Origin: Methylotetracoccus sp. | GTDB taxonomy: Bacteria; Pseudomonadota; Gammaproteobacteria; Methylococcales; Methylococcaceae | Direction: 5' to 3' | Length of the DNA stretch: 5,944 nt | Assembly: GCA_025458755.1 (NCBI GenBank) | Contig: JALORT010000181.1 | Location: 1-5,944, forward strand | Shown: positions 1-5,944 of the stretch, one piece after another | Numbering within the stretch: the first letter of the stretch is position 1 | Layout of the letters: every line of letters starts with the position of its first letter | Position numbers and translations under genes: made by a program | Notes under the pieces: model-generated | Database searches by the model: none | What the model was told of the DNA's origin: nothing | The model's input: only the letters and a program-made list of their open reading frames with translations

Positions 1-2
1 TC

Positions 3-524
3 GGAGTCGATATTTCACTGTCCATGCTGAAGGTGGCGCGCAGCATATCGGAAAGGGAAGGCATCCCGCTTCCCTGGGTCCGGACGGACGGGTTCCAGTT
101 GCCTTTCAAGAATGGTGGGTTCAACCGCCTGGTCGCTCGGGAAGCGCTGTGTCATGTCGCCGACGCCGACCTGCCCGGGGTCCTGCAGGAAATCACACGG
201 GTCCTGGCCAAAGGTGCCAGGTTCTATTTGCTGGAGCAGGTGTCCGAGTCTCCCCTGTGGCAGCACCACCCCAAGGCGCCTTTCGTCACCAAACGTTCGG
301 TCGATAGTATCCGGCAGTTTTTTCAGGATGCTGGCTATCGGGAGCTGGAGGCGGTTGTGATCCGTCGGCCGCGGTTTCCGGGTATTTACTTCGTTCAGTT
401 CGGCCTGCTGCCCGAAGTCCTTGTTCCTTACCTGGCGCGTTGGGAGTTATGGTTGAACCGACGTTTCGGACGTCTCAGGACCCGGCGTTGGCAGAACGCC
501 CTATTCGTCTTTGAAAAGAGGTGA
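3..524 (+). CDS. Class I SAM-dependent methyltransferase, C-terminal part (5' end outside window)
   Basis: The frame is open from the left edge, so this is the last 173 residues of a longer gene. The first visible residues, GVDISLSMLKVAR, match the acidic second motif of the Rossmann methyltransferase fold, whose Asp binds the ribose hydroxyls of S-adenosylmethionine. The glycine-rich motif I must lie just upstream. Next comes a typical 'DGFQLPFKNGGFNRLV' / 'EALCHV' stretch and then 'ITRVLAKGARFYLLEQV', the motif IV-VI core of UbiE/Methyltransf_11-type enzymes. The rest is a basic C-terminal tail rich in Arg and Trp. ATG 24 is therefore internal and not a start. Given the downstream FemAB-like and aminotransferase genes, it probably methylates a sugar, lipid carrier or other small molecule of a surface glycan pathway. 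The fold is clear; the substrate is inference. Confidence 0.85.
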   Translation, partial: GVDISLSMLKVARSISEREGIPLPWVRTDGFQLPFKNGGFNRLVAREALCHVADADLPGVLQEITRVLAKGARFYLLEQVSESPLWQHHPKAPFVTKRSVDSIRQFFQDAGYRELEAVVIRRPRFPGIYFVQFGLLPEVLVPYLARWELWLNRRFGRLRTRRWQNALFVFEKR

Positions 525-526
525 TC
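517..526 (+). promoter_or_regulatory. Ribosome binding site of the FemAB-like gene, overlapping the methyltransferase stop
   Basis: The bases AGAGGTGATC differ at one position from the complement of the 3' end of 16S rRNA (GGAGGTGATC). They span the methyltransferase stop codon TGA at 522-524. This decides against GTG 521 as a start, because that codon lies inside the pairing region. It favours TTG 533 (6 bases after the pairing region) or ATG 539 (12 bases after). Overlap of stop and Shine-Dalgarno implies translational coupling of the two genes. Confidence 0.6.
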
Positions 527-538
527 GTCGCTTTGCCC

Positions 539-1541
539 ATGGTCCTCCGCGAAATCGATGAATCCGAATATGCCGCTTTCCTGGAAAGCCGGCCGCTGTA
601 TAGTGTTTTCCACAAACCCGCCTGGCTGCGGGCGGTGCAGACCGCCTATGGCGTGAACTGCTTTTTATTAGGGCTATTCGATGGCGCTCGTCTGGTGGGC
701 GGCCTGCCCGTGCAGGTTTTGGGGTGTCCGTTTTTATGGGTCTCCGTTGCCGCGTCTGGCAACTCCGATTGCACTGCCGCCCATCGTCCCTCAGGACAGC
801 GGCGATGAATGTCTGCGTGCGCTGGCCGAATGGGCCAAACATCGCTCGTTTCCACATTTCCAGGCGTCCTGGCACGGTCCAAGACCGATACTATCTGAGC
901 CCGCACGCATCGAGCTTCGTGACAATCTTGAGATTGACCTGGAGGCGGCTCCGCTGGACGGCCTGTGGAAAGGAATCAAGAGCGAGGCCCGCAACCGGAT
1001 TCGCCGTGCGACCCGTGCGGATGTCCAGGTAAATTGGATAGAAGCTCCGGATGCTGTCCGAATCTACCGAGGCTTGGTCCAGTCCACCTACAACCGTCAG
1101 GGGATTCGTCCCAATTTTCCGTTTTCTTTTTACGAGATACTTTACCGGGAGATGATCGGCCGTGGGTTGCGAATTCTGTCCGCCGTCCATCAAGGCAAAA
1201 TCATCGCGGCATTATGGATTTTGCATGATGCCCGGAAATGCTATTTTTGGGATGGTGCCTCGAACCAGGAATTTCGACAACTCGCAGCCAATCATCTGTT
1301 GCACTGGGAAGTGCTGAGCTGGGCCAAACAGCGAGGCCTGAAGACCTACGACTTGATCGGTCGCAGCACGGAGAGCGGCCGCGCAGGCGCGCGCCCCGGC
1401 ATCGGCCGCTTCAAGCGTTCCCTCGGAGCGCGGCCCGTCGATTACTGGGTGATCACCTGGCAGGCACCTTGGGTCCGGGTGGGGGTTTGGCTTTACCGTC
1501 AGTTGATGAATCGTCGCCATCAACCGAAAACAGGAGACTAG
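539..1541 (+). CDS. FemAB-like / GNAT-fold acyltransferase (Acetyltransf_6 type), interrupted by a one-base frameshift
   Basis: Two overlapping reading frames together make one protein. The N-terminal part reads from ATG 539 (or TTG 533) through REIDESEYAAFLESRPLYSV, YSVFHKPAWLRAV and LVGGLPVQVLG, and continues open only to a stop at 808. The rest is in the next frame, from about 720 to the TAG at 1539-1541 (RFYGSPLPRLATPIALPPIV onward). Removing one base in 717-735 joins them into about 333 residues, the usual size for this family. Hallmarks in the second part are NRIRRATRADV near residue 150, 'AANHLLHWEVLSWAKQRGLKTYDLIG' near 255-273 and GIGRFKRSLGARPVDY near 287-302. These are conserved in FemAB/BioF2-like N-acyltransferases, which move an acyl or aminoacyl group onto an amino group and are frequent in exopolysaccharide loci. 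As written the gene gives two fragments, so it is either a pseudogene or a sequencing error. A fragment starting at ATG 681 would lack the N-terminal lobe. Confidence 0.8.
717..735 (+). other. Frameshift site inside the FemAB-like gene (homopolymer runs)
   Basis: The run TTTTGGGG at 717-724 is followed by TTTTT at 731-735. Upstream the FemAB-like protein reads in the frame of 539, and downstream in the frame of 681. Deleting one G from 721-724 gives an uninterrupted LPVQVLGVRFYGSPLPRL. Deleting a T from the neighbouring runs also restores the frame, so the exact base cannot be fixed. No stop codon sits at the site and I see no classic programmed slippery motif. Confidence 0.75.
1531..1536 (+). 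promoter_or_regulatory. Candidate Shine-Dalgarno of the aminotransferase gene
   Basis: CAGGAG lies in the last codons of the FemAB-like gene, 13 bases before ATG 1550. The spacing is longer than ideal. However, no other ATG, GTG or TTG in the correct frame is closer, so it supports ATG 1550 as the start. Confidence 0.45.
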
Positions 1542-1549
1542 CTGCTGCG

Positions 1550-2776
1550 ATGGATACGAATTGGTTGCAGCCTCCGATTCCGACGCATTTCAAAGTTCAG
1601 ACTCTGGTCCAGCCGCAGTGGCGGCTGGCGGATCTCCGGAACGGTTTTCCCTGGACATCCGCACAGGAGGAGCTGAAGAAGATGATCTGCCGGCAATACG
1701 GCGTGCAACACTGTCTTCTGTTGGACCGTGCGCGGACAGGCCTTTACCTGCTCGCCAAGGGACTTGGCCTTCAACGAGAGTGGGTGTTGACGTCTTGCAT
1801 GCATCGGCCTTCGGCTGTGCTGATTCATCATCTGGCAGGTGCGATGACCTTTGCCGATGTCCTGGACGATTTCACCATGGATCCAGCCTCGGCAGCAAAG
1901 TTGTTGAACGCCGAAACCGACGTACTGCTTGTCACTCACATGTATGGAAAATCGGCGGACATTCGGACCCTTAGAGAGCTCGCGGATCGCCGCAAGACGA
2001 TGCTGATCGAAAATTGCGTTCACGTCCCTGGCGGCATTCGAGTGGACAACCAGCCATTGGGCAGCTGGGGGGATGCAGCGATCCTGAGTTTCAATGTGGA
2101 CAAGCCACTGGGCGGACTCTTGGGAGGCGCGCTGATCACCAACCGAGAGGACATCTGGCGGGCGGTTACCGCACTGTCCCTGAAGCCGCAGGGGTGGGGG
2201 GAAGCCTGGAACAGGATGTACACCACCTACCTGGCCTATCGTTTAAAGCCGCTGATTATGCGCTGGTACCCGGGAAAGGCGCTGCGGTCTCCCAAAAACG
2301 GGGTCGCAGAAATCGAAGCCTTCAAGATCGGCGCCTATGCCCGCTACCAACCCCTGTCCATCCATCCGGTTCAAGCAGCCGTGGCACTTGAAGCGTTGAA
2401 AAAATGCCCGCAGGTAACGCAGCAGCGAGTTGAAAACGCACGACTCCTTATGGATCGGATCGAGAATTCGCCCTATTTGATCCTGCCTCAAGACGATCTG
2501 CGTCGCCCCCATTCTTTCCTGTACTTTCCGATCCTCTTCAATAAGGGGGAACGCTTCGAAATCTCGCGGCAGTATGCCGAAATGGGGGTTGAGACCAAGT
2601 GGCGTTATTACCCTCTGCATTTACAGAAAGATTTCAGTCGCTGCCGGCATGCGGGGCTTGAAGGCACCGAGGCCGCCTGGCGCCGGCATTTGCTGCTCCC
2701 TGCGGGGGCTGGAATGGCTCGCGAAGAGATCGACTATCTGAGCGAATGCACCCGCCGGATTTTGGGCAATCTCTGA
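1550..2776 (+). CDS. DegT/DnrJ/EryC1/StrS-family PLP-dependent aminotransferase
   Basis: This 408-residue protein has the normal length of the family, whose members transfer an amino group (usually from glutamate) to keto-sugar nucleotides in the cytoplasm. In order: a cofactor-phosphate region 'LLLDRARTGLYLL' around residues 57-69, 'FADVLDDFTMDP' (family consensus DVDxxTxxxDP), 'LLVTHMYGKSADI', 'LIENCVHVPGG' around 152-162, and 'GSWGDAAILSFNVDKPLGGLLGGALIT'. The last holds the Schiff-base lysine K185. The position that is normally Asp contacting the PLP pyridine nitrogen reads Asn155, while His158 matches the usual His/Gln. The frame is open upstream to 1238, but that extension lies within the FemAB-like gene, so ATG 1550 is chosen, 8 bases after its stop. 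The gene probably forms one operon with the two before it. Sugar amination is the likely role; the sugar is unknown. Confidence 0.88.
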   Translation: MDTNWLQPPIPTHFKVQTLVQPQWRLADLRNGFPWTSAQEELKKMICRQYGVQHCLLLDRARTGLYLLAKGLGLQREWVLTSCMHRPSAVLIHHLAGAMTFADVLDDFTMDPASAAKLLNAETDVLLVTHMYGKSADIRTLRELADRRKTMLIENCVHVPGGIRVDNQPLGSWGDAAILSFNVDKPLGGLLGGALITNREDIWRAVTALSLKPQGWGEAWNRMYTTYLAYRLKPLIMRWYPGKALRSPKNGVAEIEAFKIGAYARYQPLSIHPVQAAVALEALKKCPQVTQQRVENARLLMDRIENSPYLILPQDDLRRPHSFLYFPILFNKGERFEISRQYAEMGVETKWRYYPLHLQKDFSRCRHAGLEGTEAAWRRHLLLPAGAGMAREEIDYLSECTRRILGNL

Positions 2777-2786
2777 CCGGCGGCCA

Positions 2787-2940
2787 TCAATGCCTGTCTG
2801 CGTTTTTTCGTAGGACATATACGAACCCCGGCAGGATGGCGGGGAGCCACCGCCAGATGATCCTGGCGCCAAGCTGTCTGAGGCTGCCGGGATTGGCGGG
2901 CAAGCGGGCCGCATGGATGTCGGTCAAGCACAAAGCACAC
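2787..2940 (-). pseudogene. C-terminal remnant of an unidentified minus-strand gene (possibly a membrane or glycan-related protein)
   Basis: Reading leftward from about 2940, one frame gives CLTDIHAARLPANPGSLRQL and then GARIIWRWLPAILPGFVYVL, ending RKNADRH at a stop (2789-2787). In the 34 codons from Thr of 'LTDIH' to the Phe of 'PGFVY', about 30 end in G or C, and the residue mix (a hydrophobic, Trp/Arg-bounded helix) looks like a real protein end. It would converge on the aminotransferase with a 10-base gap. To the right of about 2940 the frame stays open to 3026 but overlaps the better plus-strand coding there, so the gene appears cut off. The tail recalls glycosyltransferase or membrane-protein C-termini, but I cannot assign a family. 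The right boundary is approximate. Confidence 0.35.
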
Positions 2941-3188
2941 TGATCAACTGGCAGTCCTGCACGGACTCCGGAAGGGACCACAAGAAGAAAGAGCTGTGCG
3001 GTCGTGCCCCAGGTCTCCGCTATCACTGGAACGGCAAGGGCTTTGTTCCCCGCCCAGGAATCAAGAAGCTTATTCTTCTCTTGGATGGCACTTGGCGGGA
3101 TGAAGACTTGAAGACGCTCCTACAGTCGGGCTGGGACGAGATCTTCTATCCCGACGAGATGGACCGATTGGTAAAGGCGATCGTCTGA
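2913..3188 (+). CDS. Small ORF, likely the 5'-truncated C-terminal tail of a larger protein next to the helicase
   Basis: Read from ATG 2913 this is 91 residues, but the first 10-15 codons overlap the putative minus-strand remnant and look unlike the rest. The protein-like part starts near 2945-2960 and runs RDHKKKELCGRAPGLRYHWN, then GIKKLILLLDGTW, then 'LLQSGWDEIFYPDEMDRLVKAIV'. Predicted structure by eye is a hydrophobic strand (LILLLDG), a helix and a short strand (EIFYP) before a final helix, an alpha/beta ending. No good Shine-Dalgarno precedes ATG 2913. Its stop lies 2 bases before the helicase ATG, an operon-like spacing that suggests the intact ancestor was co-translated with the helicase. 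I do not recognise the family. A nuclease-like or restriction-associated tail is only a guess from the neighbours. Confidence 0.55.
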   Translation: MDVGQAQSTLINWQSCTDSGRDHKKKELCGRAPGLRYHWNGKGFVPRPGIKKLILLLDGTWRDEDLKTLLQSGWDEIFYPDEMDRLVKAIV

Positions 3189-3190
3189 CC

Positions 3191-5551
3191 ATGACTTTGA
3201 CCTACGATAAGCATCTCCTCCCCGCATACGATCGCGCCTTTTCTGGTCGTCCGCGGCCGGACCCGGAAAAGCGCCCTGCCATCACATGCGCAGATGACGC
3301 GTTGTTCGTCGTTGCCGGTCCTGGCTCCGGCAAGACGACGGTACTGACACTCCGTATCCTCCACCAGATTTTCTGCGGCCAAGTGCCGCCGAACGCAATT
3401 CTGGCAACCACGTTCACGGTCAAGGCCGCGGCGGAGTTGCGCTCGCGTCTCTTAGGTTGGGGATTCTCATTGCAGAAGGAATTGCTCGCGGACTCTTCGA
3501 TCAAGGGAGTCGATCGACAGTGGATTGAGTCTGTCGACATCAATCAGGTCACGACCGGCACGCTCGACAGCATCTGCCAGCAGGTGCTCGCCGAACACCG
3601 CGCACCGGCAGAGCAGCCCCCTGTGCTCATTGATCAGTTCCTCGCCAGCACGGTGCTCGTCCGCAAGGGACTGTTTCCGGGAGACCGCTACAAGGATCCC
3701 GACTTCGACGCCTGGCTGATGCGGCTGAACGGCGGCGGGGCTTGGGGCTGGAATCTCGGCCGTAGGCGGACGGTCCTTTCAACGATCTGGGACCGGCTCC
3801 AGCAGGACCTGACCGACGTCAACGCGCTCGCGACGAGCACAGCTGTTACATCCGGCGCCAAGCCACACCTGCTGGGTGCTTTGAGGGATTATCAGGCTGA
3901 ACTCGCGGCCAATCATTGGTTGGACTTTGGGATGCTGGAGCGACGGGTTCTCGAAGACCTTCAAGCGGGAACGCTGGACGGCTGGGCGAAGCGCTTCAGG
4001 TCGATCCTGGTCGACGAATACCAAGACACCAACCTTCTCCAGGAACAGATCTACTTCGAACTCCTGAAGCACGGTGGTGCCGGCGTTACGGTAGTCGGCG
4101 ACGACGACCAGAGCCTGTATCGATTTCGTGGTGCCGTGGTGGAGCTGTTCAGTGATTTCCCGACGCGCTTGAAGGGCGCCACCAAGCGCAAGGCCACGAC
4201 CGTCTTCCTGACCACAAACTACCGCAGCACCGACCAGATCATCACGTTCTCAGACCAGTTCATCCGTCGGGACGCGGCCTTCCAGTCGGTCCGCGTGGCT
4301 GGCAAGCCACGGATCGTTAGCCCGAAGAACAAGAAGCTCGGTCTCCCTGTGCTGGGAATCTTCAGGGAGGACCTCGACCAGCTCTCCGAAGCAGTTGCAA
4401 CGTTTATCGAAGGGGTCGCCTCACCCAAGGGCTTCCAGCTCCCCGACGGCAACTGGCTGCGCCTCGCTGATGCGAAGCACAGAGGCGCGCTCGGCGACAT
4501 GTGCGTCCTCTGCAGCTCCCCGGCAGAGTTCAAGCGTGCTGCACCCGCGCGCAACGGTGGTCCGCTGCCCGCACCAGAGGCTCGTTTCCCGGGTCGGCTT
4601 CGCGAAGCGTTGACTGACCGGAACATAAGCGTCTTCAATCCCCGCGGCGCTCCGCTTGGCGAAGTCACTTGCGTGCGACAGCTCGGTGGTCTTCTGCTGG
4701 AGGCCCTCGACGATCGGGGCATGGTCCAGGCCACCGATTCAACGCAGAAGCGCATCGGCCCGGACGCGCAACGGCTGTTCCCGGAGTGGCGCAATGAGGC
4801 CCGAGTCAAGCAGCGCTCGGACAAGGACCTTAATAACCTGATCTGCACGTGGCAGAGCCGTACCGCGCCCGCTGGTTTCCGCTGGCCGACGTCGGTCACG
4901 GCGCTGGAGCTGCTGTACGGGATCATCCACTTCCTGCCCGAGTTCCACGATGACCCGGAAGGCCAGGCGTACCTGGAGGTGTTCACCCGGCAGCTCGCGG
5001 CGATGAGCGCCATCAGCGGCTTCGAGGGACGGGTGGTCACGAACCCCGCGAAGCCCGAGTTGGCGGAGAAGAGCGTGCGGGACCTGCTCTGCGACTGGCT
5101 GGCGCCGATCGCCAGCGACACCGCAGAGCTCGATGAGGCGATGATCGGCAGCTTCCCGCGCGATCGGCTGTCGATATTGTCGATCCACCAGAGCAAGGGC
5201 CTCGAGTTTCCAATGGTGTTGGTAGACATCGGAGCTGACTTCAAGACGAACCACCATAAGCATGCATTCAAGCGGTATCCGAAGGATGGTGCAATGAGTC
5301 ACACGCTGGAGGACATGATCCGTCCGCTGTCCGGCCTGATGACACCCTCCCGCTCAGCGCGGGACCGCGCATTCGACGATCTCGAGCGGCTTTACTACGT
5401 CGCCTTCACCCGCGCGCAGGAAGTACTGGTTCTGTTTGGCCTCAACAAGATTCGGCCGGACGGAGCGTCGATACCGAATATCGCTGCCGGCTATGACCGT
5501 ACGGGCACCAAGCACGGACCCCGCTGGTTCATCACCTATCTGGACTTCTGA
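3191..5551 (+). CDS. UvrD/Rep-type SF1A ATP-dependent DNA helicase
   Basis: This 786-residue protein carries a complete superfamily 1A set: Walker A AGPGSGKTT at residues 42-50 (K48), motif Ia ATTFTVKAAAELRSRL near 72-87, Walker B 'LVDEYQDTN' at 273-281 (D275, E276), motif III VVGDDDQSLYRFRGA at 301-315, 'TTNYRS' at 341-346, motif V SIHQSKGLEF at 664-673 and motif VI RLYYVAFTRAQE at 733-744 (arginine finger R741). The roughly 320 residues between 'NYRS' and motif V hold the 2B region. The protein ends about 40 residues after motif VI and lacks a fused RecB/AddA nuclease domain; a separate nuclease gene follows instead. Such enzymes translocate 3' to 5' on single-stranded DNA and unwind duplexes using ATP. 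ATG 3191 is 2 bases after the upstream stop, with only a weak AAAGG 13 bases away, so coupled translation is likely. The exact role (recombination-repair or phage defence) is inferred from context only. Confidence 0.93.
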   Translation: MTLTYDKHLLPAYDRAFSGRPRPDPEKRPAITCADDALFVVAGPGSGKTTVLTLRILHQIFCGQVPPNAILATTFTVKAAAELRSRLLGWGFSLQKELLADSSIKGVDRQWIESVDINQVTTGTLDSICQQVLAEHRAPAEQPPVLIDQFLASTVLVRKGLFPGDRYKDPDFDAWLMRLNGGGAWGWNLGRRRTVLSTIWDRLQQDLTDVNALATSTAVTSGAKPHLLGALRDYQAELAANHWLDFGMLERRVLEDLQAGTLDGWAKRFRSILVDEYQDTNLLQEQIYFELLKHGGAGVTVVGDDDQSLYRFRGAVVELFSDFPTRLKGATKRKATTVFLTTNYRSTDQIITFSDQFIRRDAAFQSVRVAGKPRIVSPKNKKLGLPVLGIFREDLDQLSEAVATFIEGVASPKGFQLPDGNWLRLADAKHRGALGDMCVLCSSPAEFKRAAPARNGGPLPAPEARFPGRLREALTDRNISVFNPRGAPLGEVTCVRQLGGLLLEALDDRGMVQATDSTQKRIGPDAQRLFPEWRNEARVKQRSDKDLNNLICTWQSRTAPAGFRWPTSVTALELLYGIIHFLPEFHDDPEGQAYLEVFTRQLAAMSAISGFEGRVVTNPAKPELAEKSVRDLLCDWLAPIASDTAELDEAMIGSFPRDRLSILSIHQSKGLEFPMVLVDIGADFKTNHHKHAFKRYPKDGAMSHTLEDMIRPLSGLMTPSRSARDRAFDDLERLYYVAFTRAQEVLVLFGLNKIRPDGASIPNIAAGYDRTGTKHGPRWFITYLDF

Positions 5552-5554
5552 TCC

Positions 5555-5944
5555 ATGGCCACAACTACCCTGGGTGTCCGCGACCAACCCTACGAGATTC
5601 CAAGCTACAGCCTGACGGGCGACATACTCGGTTACCTCCGCTGCGGGCTGCAGTACCGCTACACGCGCATCGGCAAGATGCCGCCCCGCAGCCCCGTCCA
5701 GCTCTGGTTCGGCCACTTCATCCACGGTTGTATGGACGAGGGCTTCCGTCGTTACAAGGCGGCGATCGATGCCGGCAAGCCGCACGCGAAGGCGATGCAA
5801 TCGGTTAATCCCGACGAAATCATCACGTTTATCGAGGAGCGCCTTCTCAATCAAGGCATTGCCGCCTGGGAACCATGGCTCAAGTTGTTGGGCTATGCCC
5901 GGGCGAGGGTTGCCCTGCTGGAACTCGGGCCGCACCTGTTTCCG
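5555..5944 (+). CDS. PD-(D/E)XK nuclease of RecB/AddB/Cas4 type, N-terminal part (runs off the right edge)
   Basis: The first 130 residues are visible. 'EIPSYSLTGDILGYLRCGLQYRYTRIG' at residues 14-40 is the typical opening of PDDEXK_1 (RecB/AddB/Cas4-like) nucleases. Its cysteine, C30, is the position that in AddB and Cas4 proteins supplies the first iron-sulphur ligand. 'LWFGHFIHGCMDEGF' at 50-64 has the GxxxH motif I (G53, H57). The catalytic Asp, the (D/E)XK motif and any C-terminal cysteine triad lie beyond the window. ATG 5555 follows the helicase stop after 3 bases (TGA TCC ATG) in the same reading frame, with no clear Shine-Dalgarno, so translation is probably coupled. A helicase and nuclease made as neighbours suggests an AddAB-like pair that unwinds and cuts DNA. 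Nuclease family assignment is fairly secure; activity cannot be judged without the catalytic part. Confidence 0.75.
   Translation, partial: MATTTLGVRDQPYEIPSYSLTGDILGYLRCGLQYRYTRIGKMPPRSPVQLWFGHFIHGCMDEGFRRYKAAIDAGKPHAKAMQSVNPDEIITFIEERLLNQGIAAWEPWLKLLGYARARVALLELGPHLFP

Noticed and set aside
1238..1549. In-frame upstream extension of the aminotransferase to a longer 512-residue ORF
   Set aside because: The extension lies inside conserved FemAB-like coding (LLHWEVLSWAKQRG, GRFKRSLGA) in another frame, gives low-complexity Arg/Ser/Pro-rich sequence, and would make the protein about 100 residues longer than its family.
1538..2023. 161-residue ORF on the minus strand
   Set aside because: It is antisense to the well-supported aminotransferase, with no motif seen.
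2807..2825. Hairpin TTCGTA-7 nt-TACGAA next to a T-run, considered as a terminator of the aminotransferase operon
   Set aside because: The T-run precedes the stem on the plus strand and reads as A's after it on the minus strand, so neither direction gives stem followed by U-tract. It also falls within the minus-strand remnant codons.
2837..2855. Inverted repeat TGGCGG-7 nt-CCGCCA, nested in CCCGGCAG (2827-2834) / CTGCCGGG (2884-2891)
   Set aside because: It is GC-rich but has no U-tract and lies in probable remnant coding sequence; short palindromes of this size are expected by chance at this base composition.
2746..2943. 65-residue plus-strand ORF overlapping the aminotransferase end
   Set aside because: It has no Shine-Dalgarno, no recognisable motif and an Arg/Ser/His-rich shadow-like composition; the minus strand codes more convincingly over most of it.
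4219..5271. 350-residue ORF on the minus strand
   Set aside because: It is entirely antisense to the helicase, which has all SF1A motifs. The Ser/Arg-rich composition without any motif is typical of an antisense shadow in GC-rich DNA.
5354..5935. 193-residue ORF on the minus strand
   Set aside because: It overlaps helicase motif VI and the nuclease N-terminus on the plus strand, both with recognisable family motifs. No domain is visible in the antisense product.
3191..5944. Assignment of the helicase-nuclease pair to Gabija or to housekeeping AddAB
   Set aside because: Gabija needs an OLD-family ATPase/Toprim protein, which is not seen. AddA is much longer and carries its own nuclease domain. 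The visible parts fit neither well enough to name.

Overview
The window is bacterial DNA, fairly GC-rich and densely coded. It probably comes from a proteobacterium, judging by codon style and by a surface-polysaccharide gene set (SAM methyltransferase, FemAB-like acyltransferase, DegT-type aminotransferase) common in Gram-negative exopolysaccharide and lipopolysaccharide loci. The taxon cannot be fixed from the sequence alone. No RNA gene, CRISPR array, insertion sequence or convincing terminator was seen.

Left half (1-2776, all plus strand): the tail of a glycan biosynthesis operon. A class I SAM-dependent methyltransferase enters from the left edge and stops at 524. A FemAB/GNAT-fold acyltransferase follows, with its ribosome binding site lying across the methyltransferase stop codon; its reading frame is broken by a one-base shift near 717-735. 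A DegT/DnrJ/EryC1/StrS-family PLP enzyme begins 8 bases after the acyltransferase stop. A plausible division of labour is that the PLP enzyme installs an amino group on a sugar, the FemAB-like protein attaches an acyl or aminoacyl group, and the methyltransferase methylates the product or its lipid/glycan carrier. The substrate is not visible.

Junction (about 2777-2960): this looks like a seam between two unrelated neighbourhoods. On the minus strand, codons reading leftward from about 2940 to a stop at 2787 look like the genuine C-terminal end of a lost gene, convergent with the aminotransferase. On the plus strand, an ORF ending at 3188 looks like the C-terminal tail of a second gene that lost its 5' part. 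The two fragments meet at about 2930-2960.

Right half (about 2960-5944, plus strand): a helicase-nuclease module. A complete 786-residue UvrD/Rep-type SF1A helicase (3191-5551) is followed after 3 bases, in the same reading frame, by a RecB/AddB/Cas4-like PD-(D/E)XK nuclease that runs off the right edge. Together with the truncated upstream ORF this resembles a DNA-processing or defence-type operon placed beside a polysaccharide locus. It does not match a system I can name with confidence.
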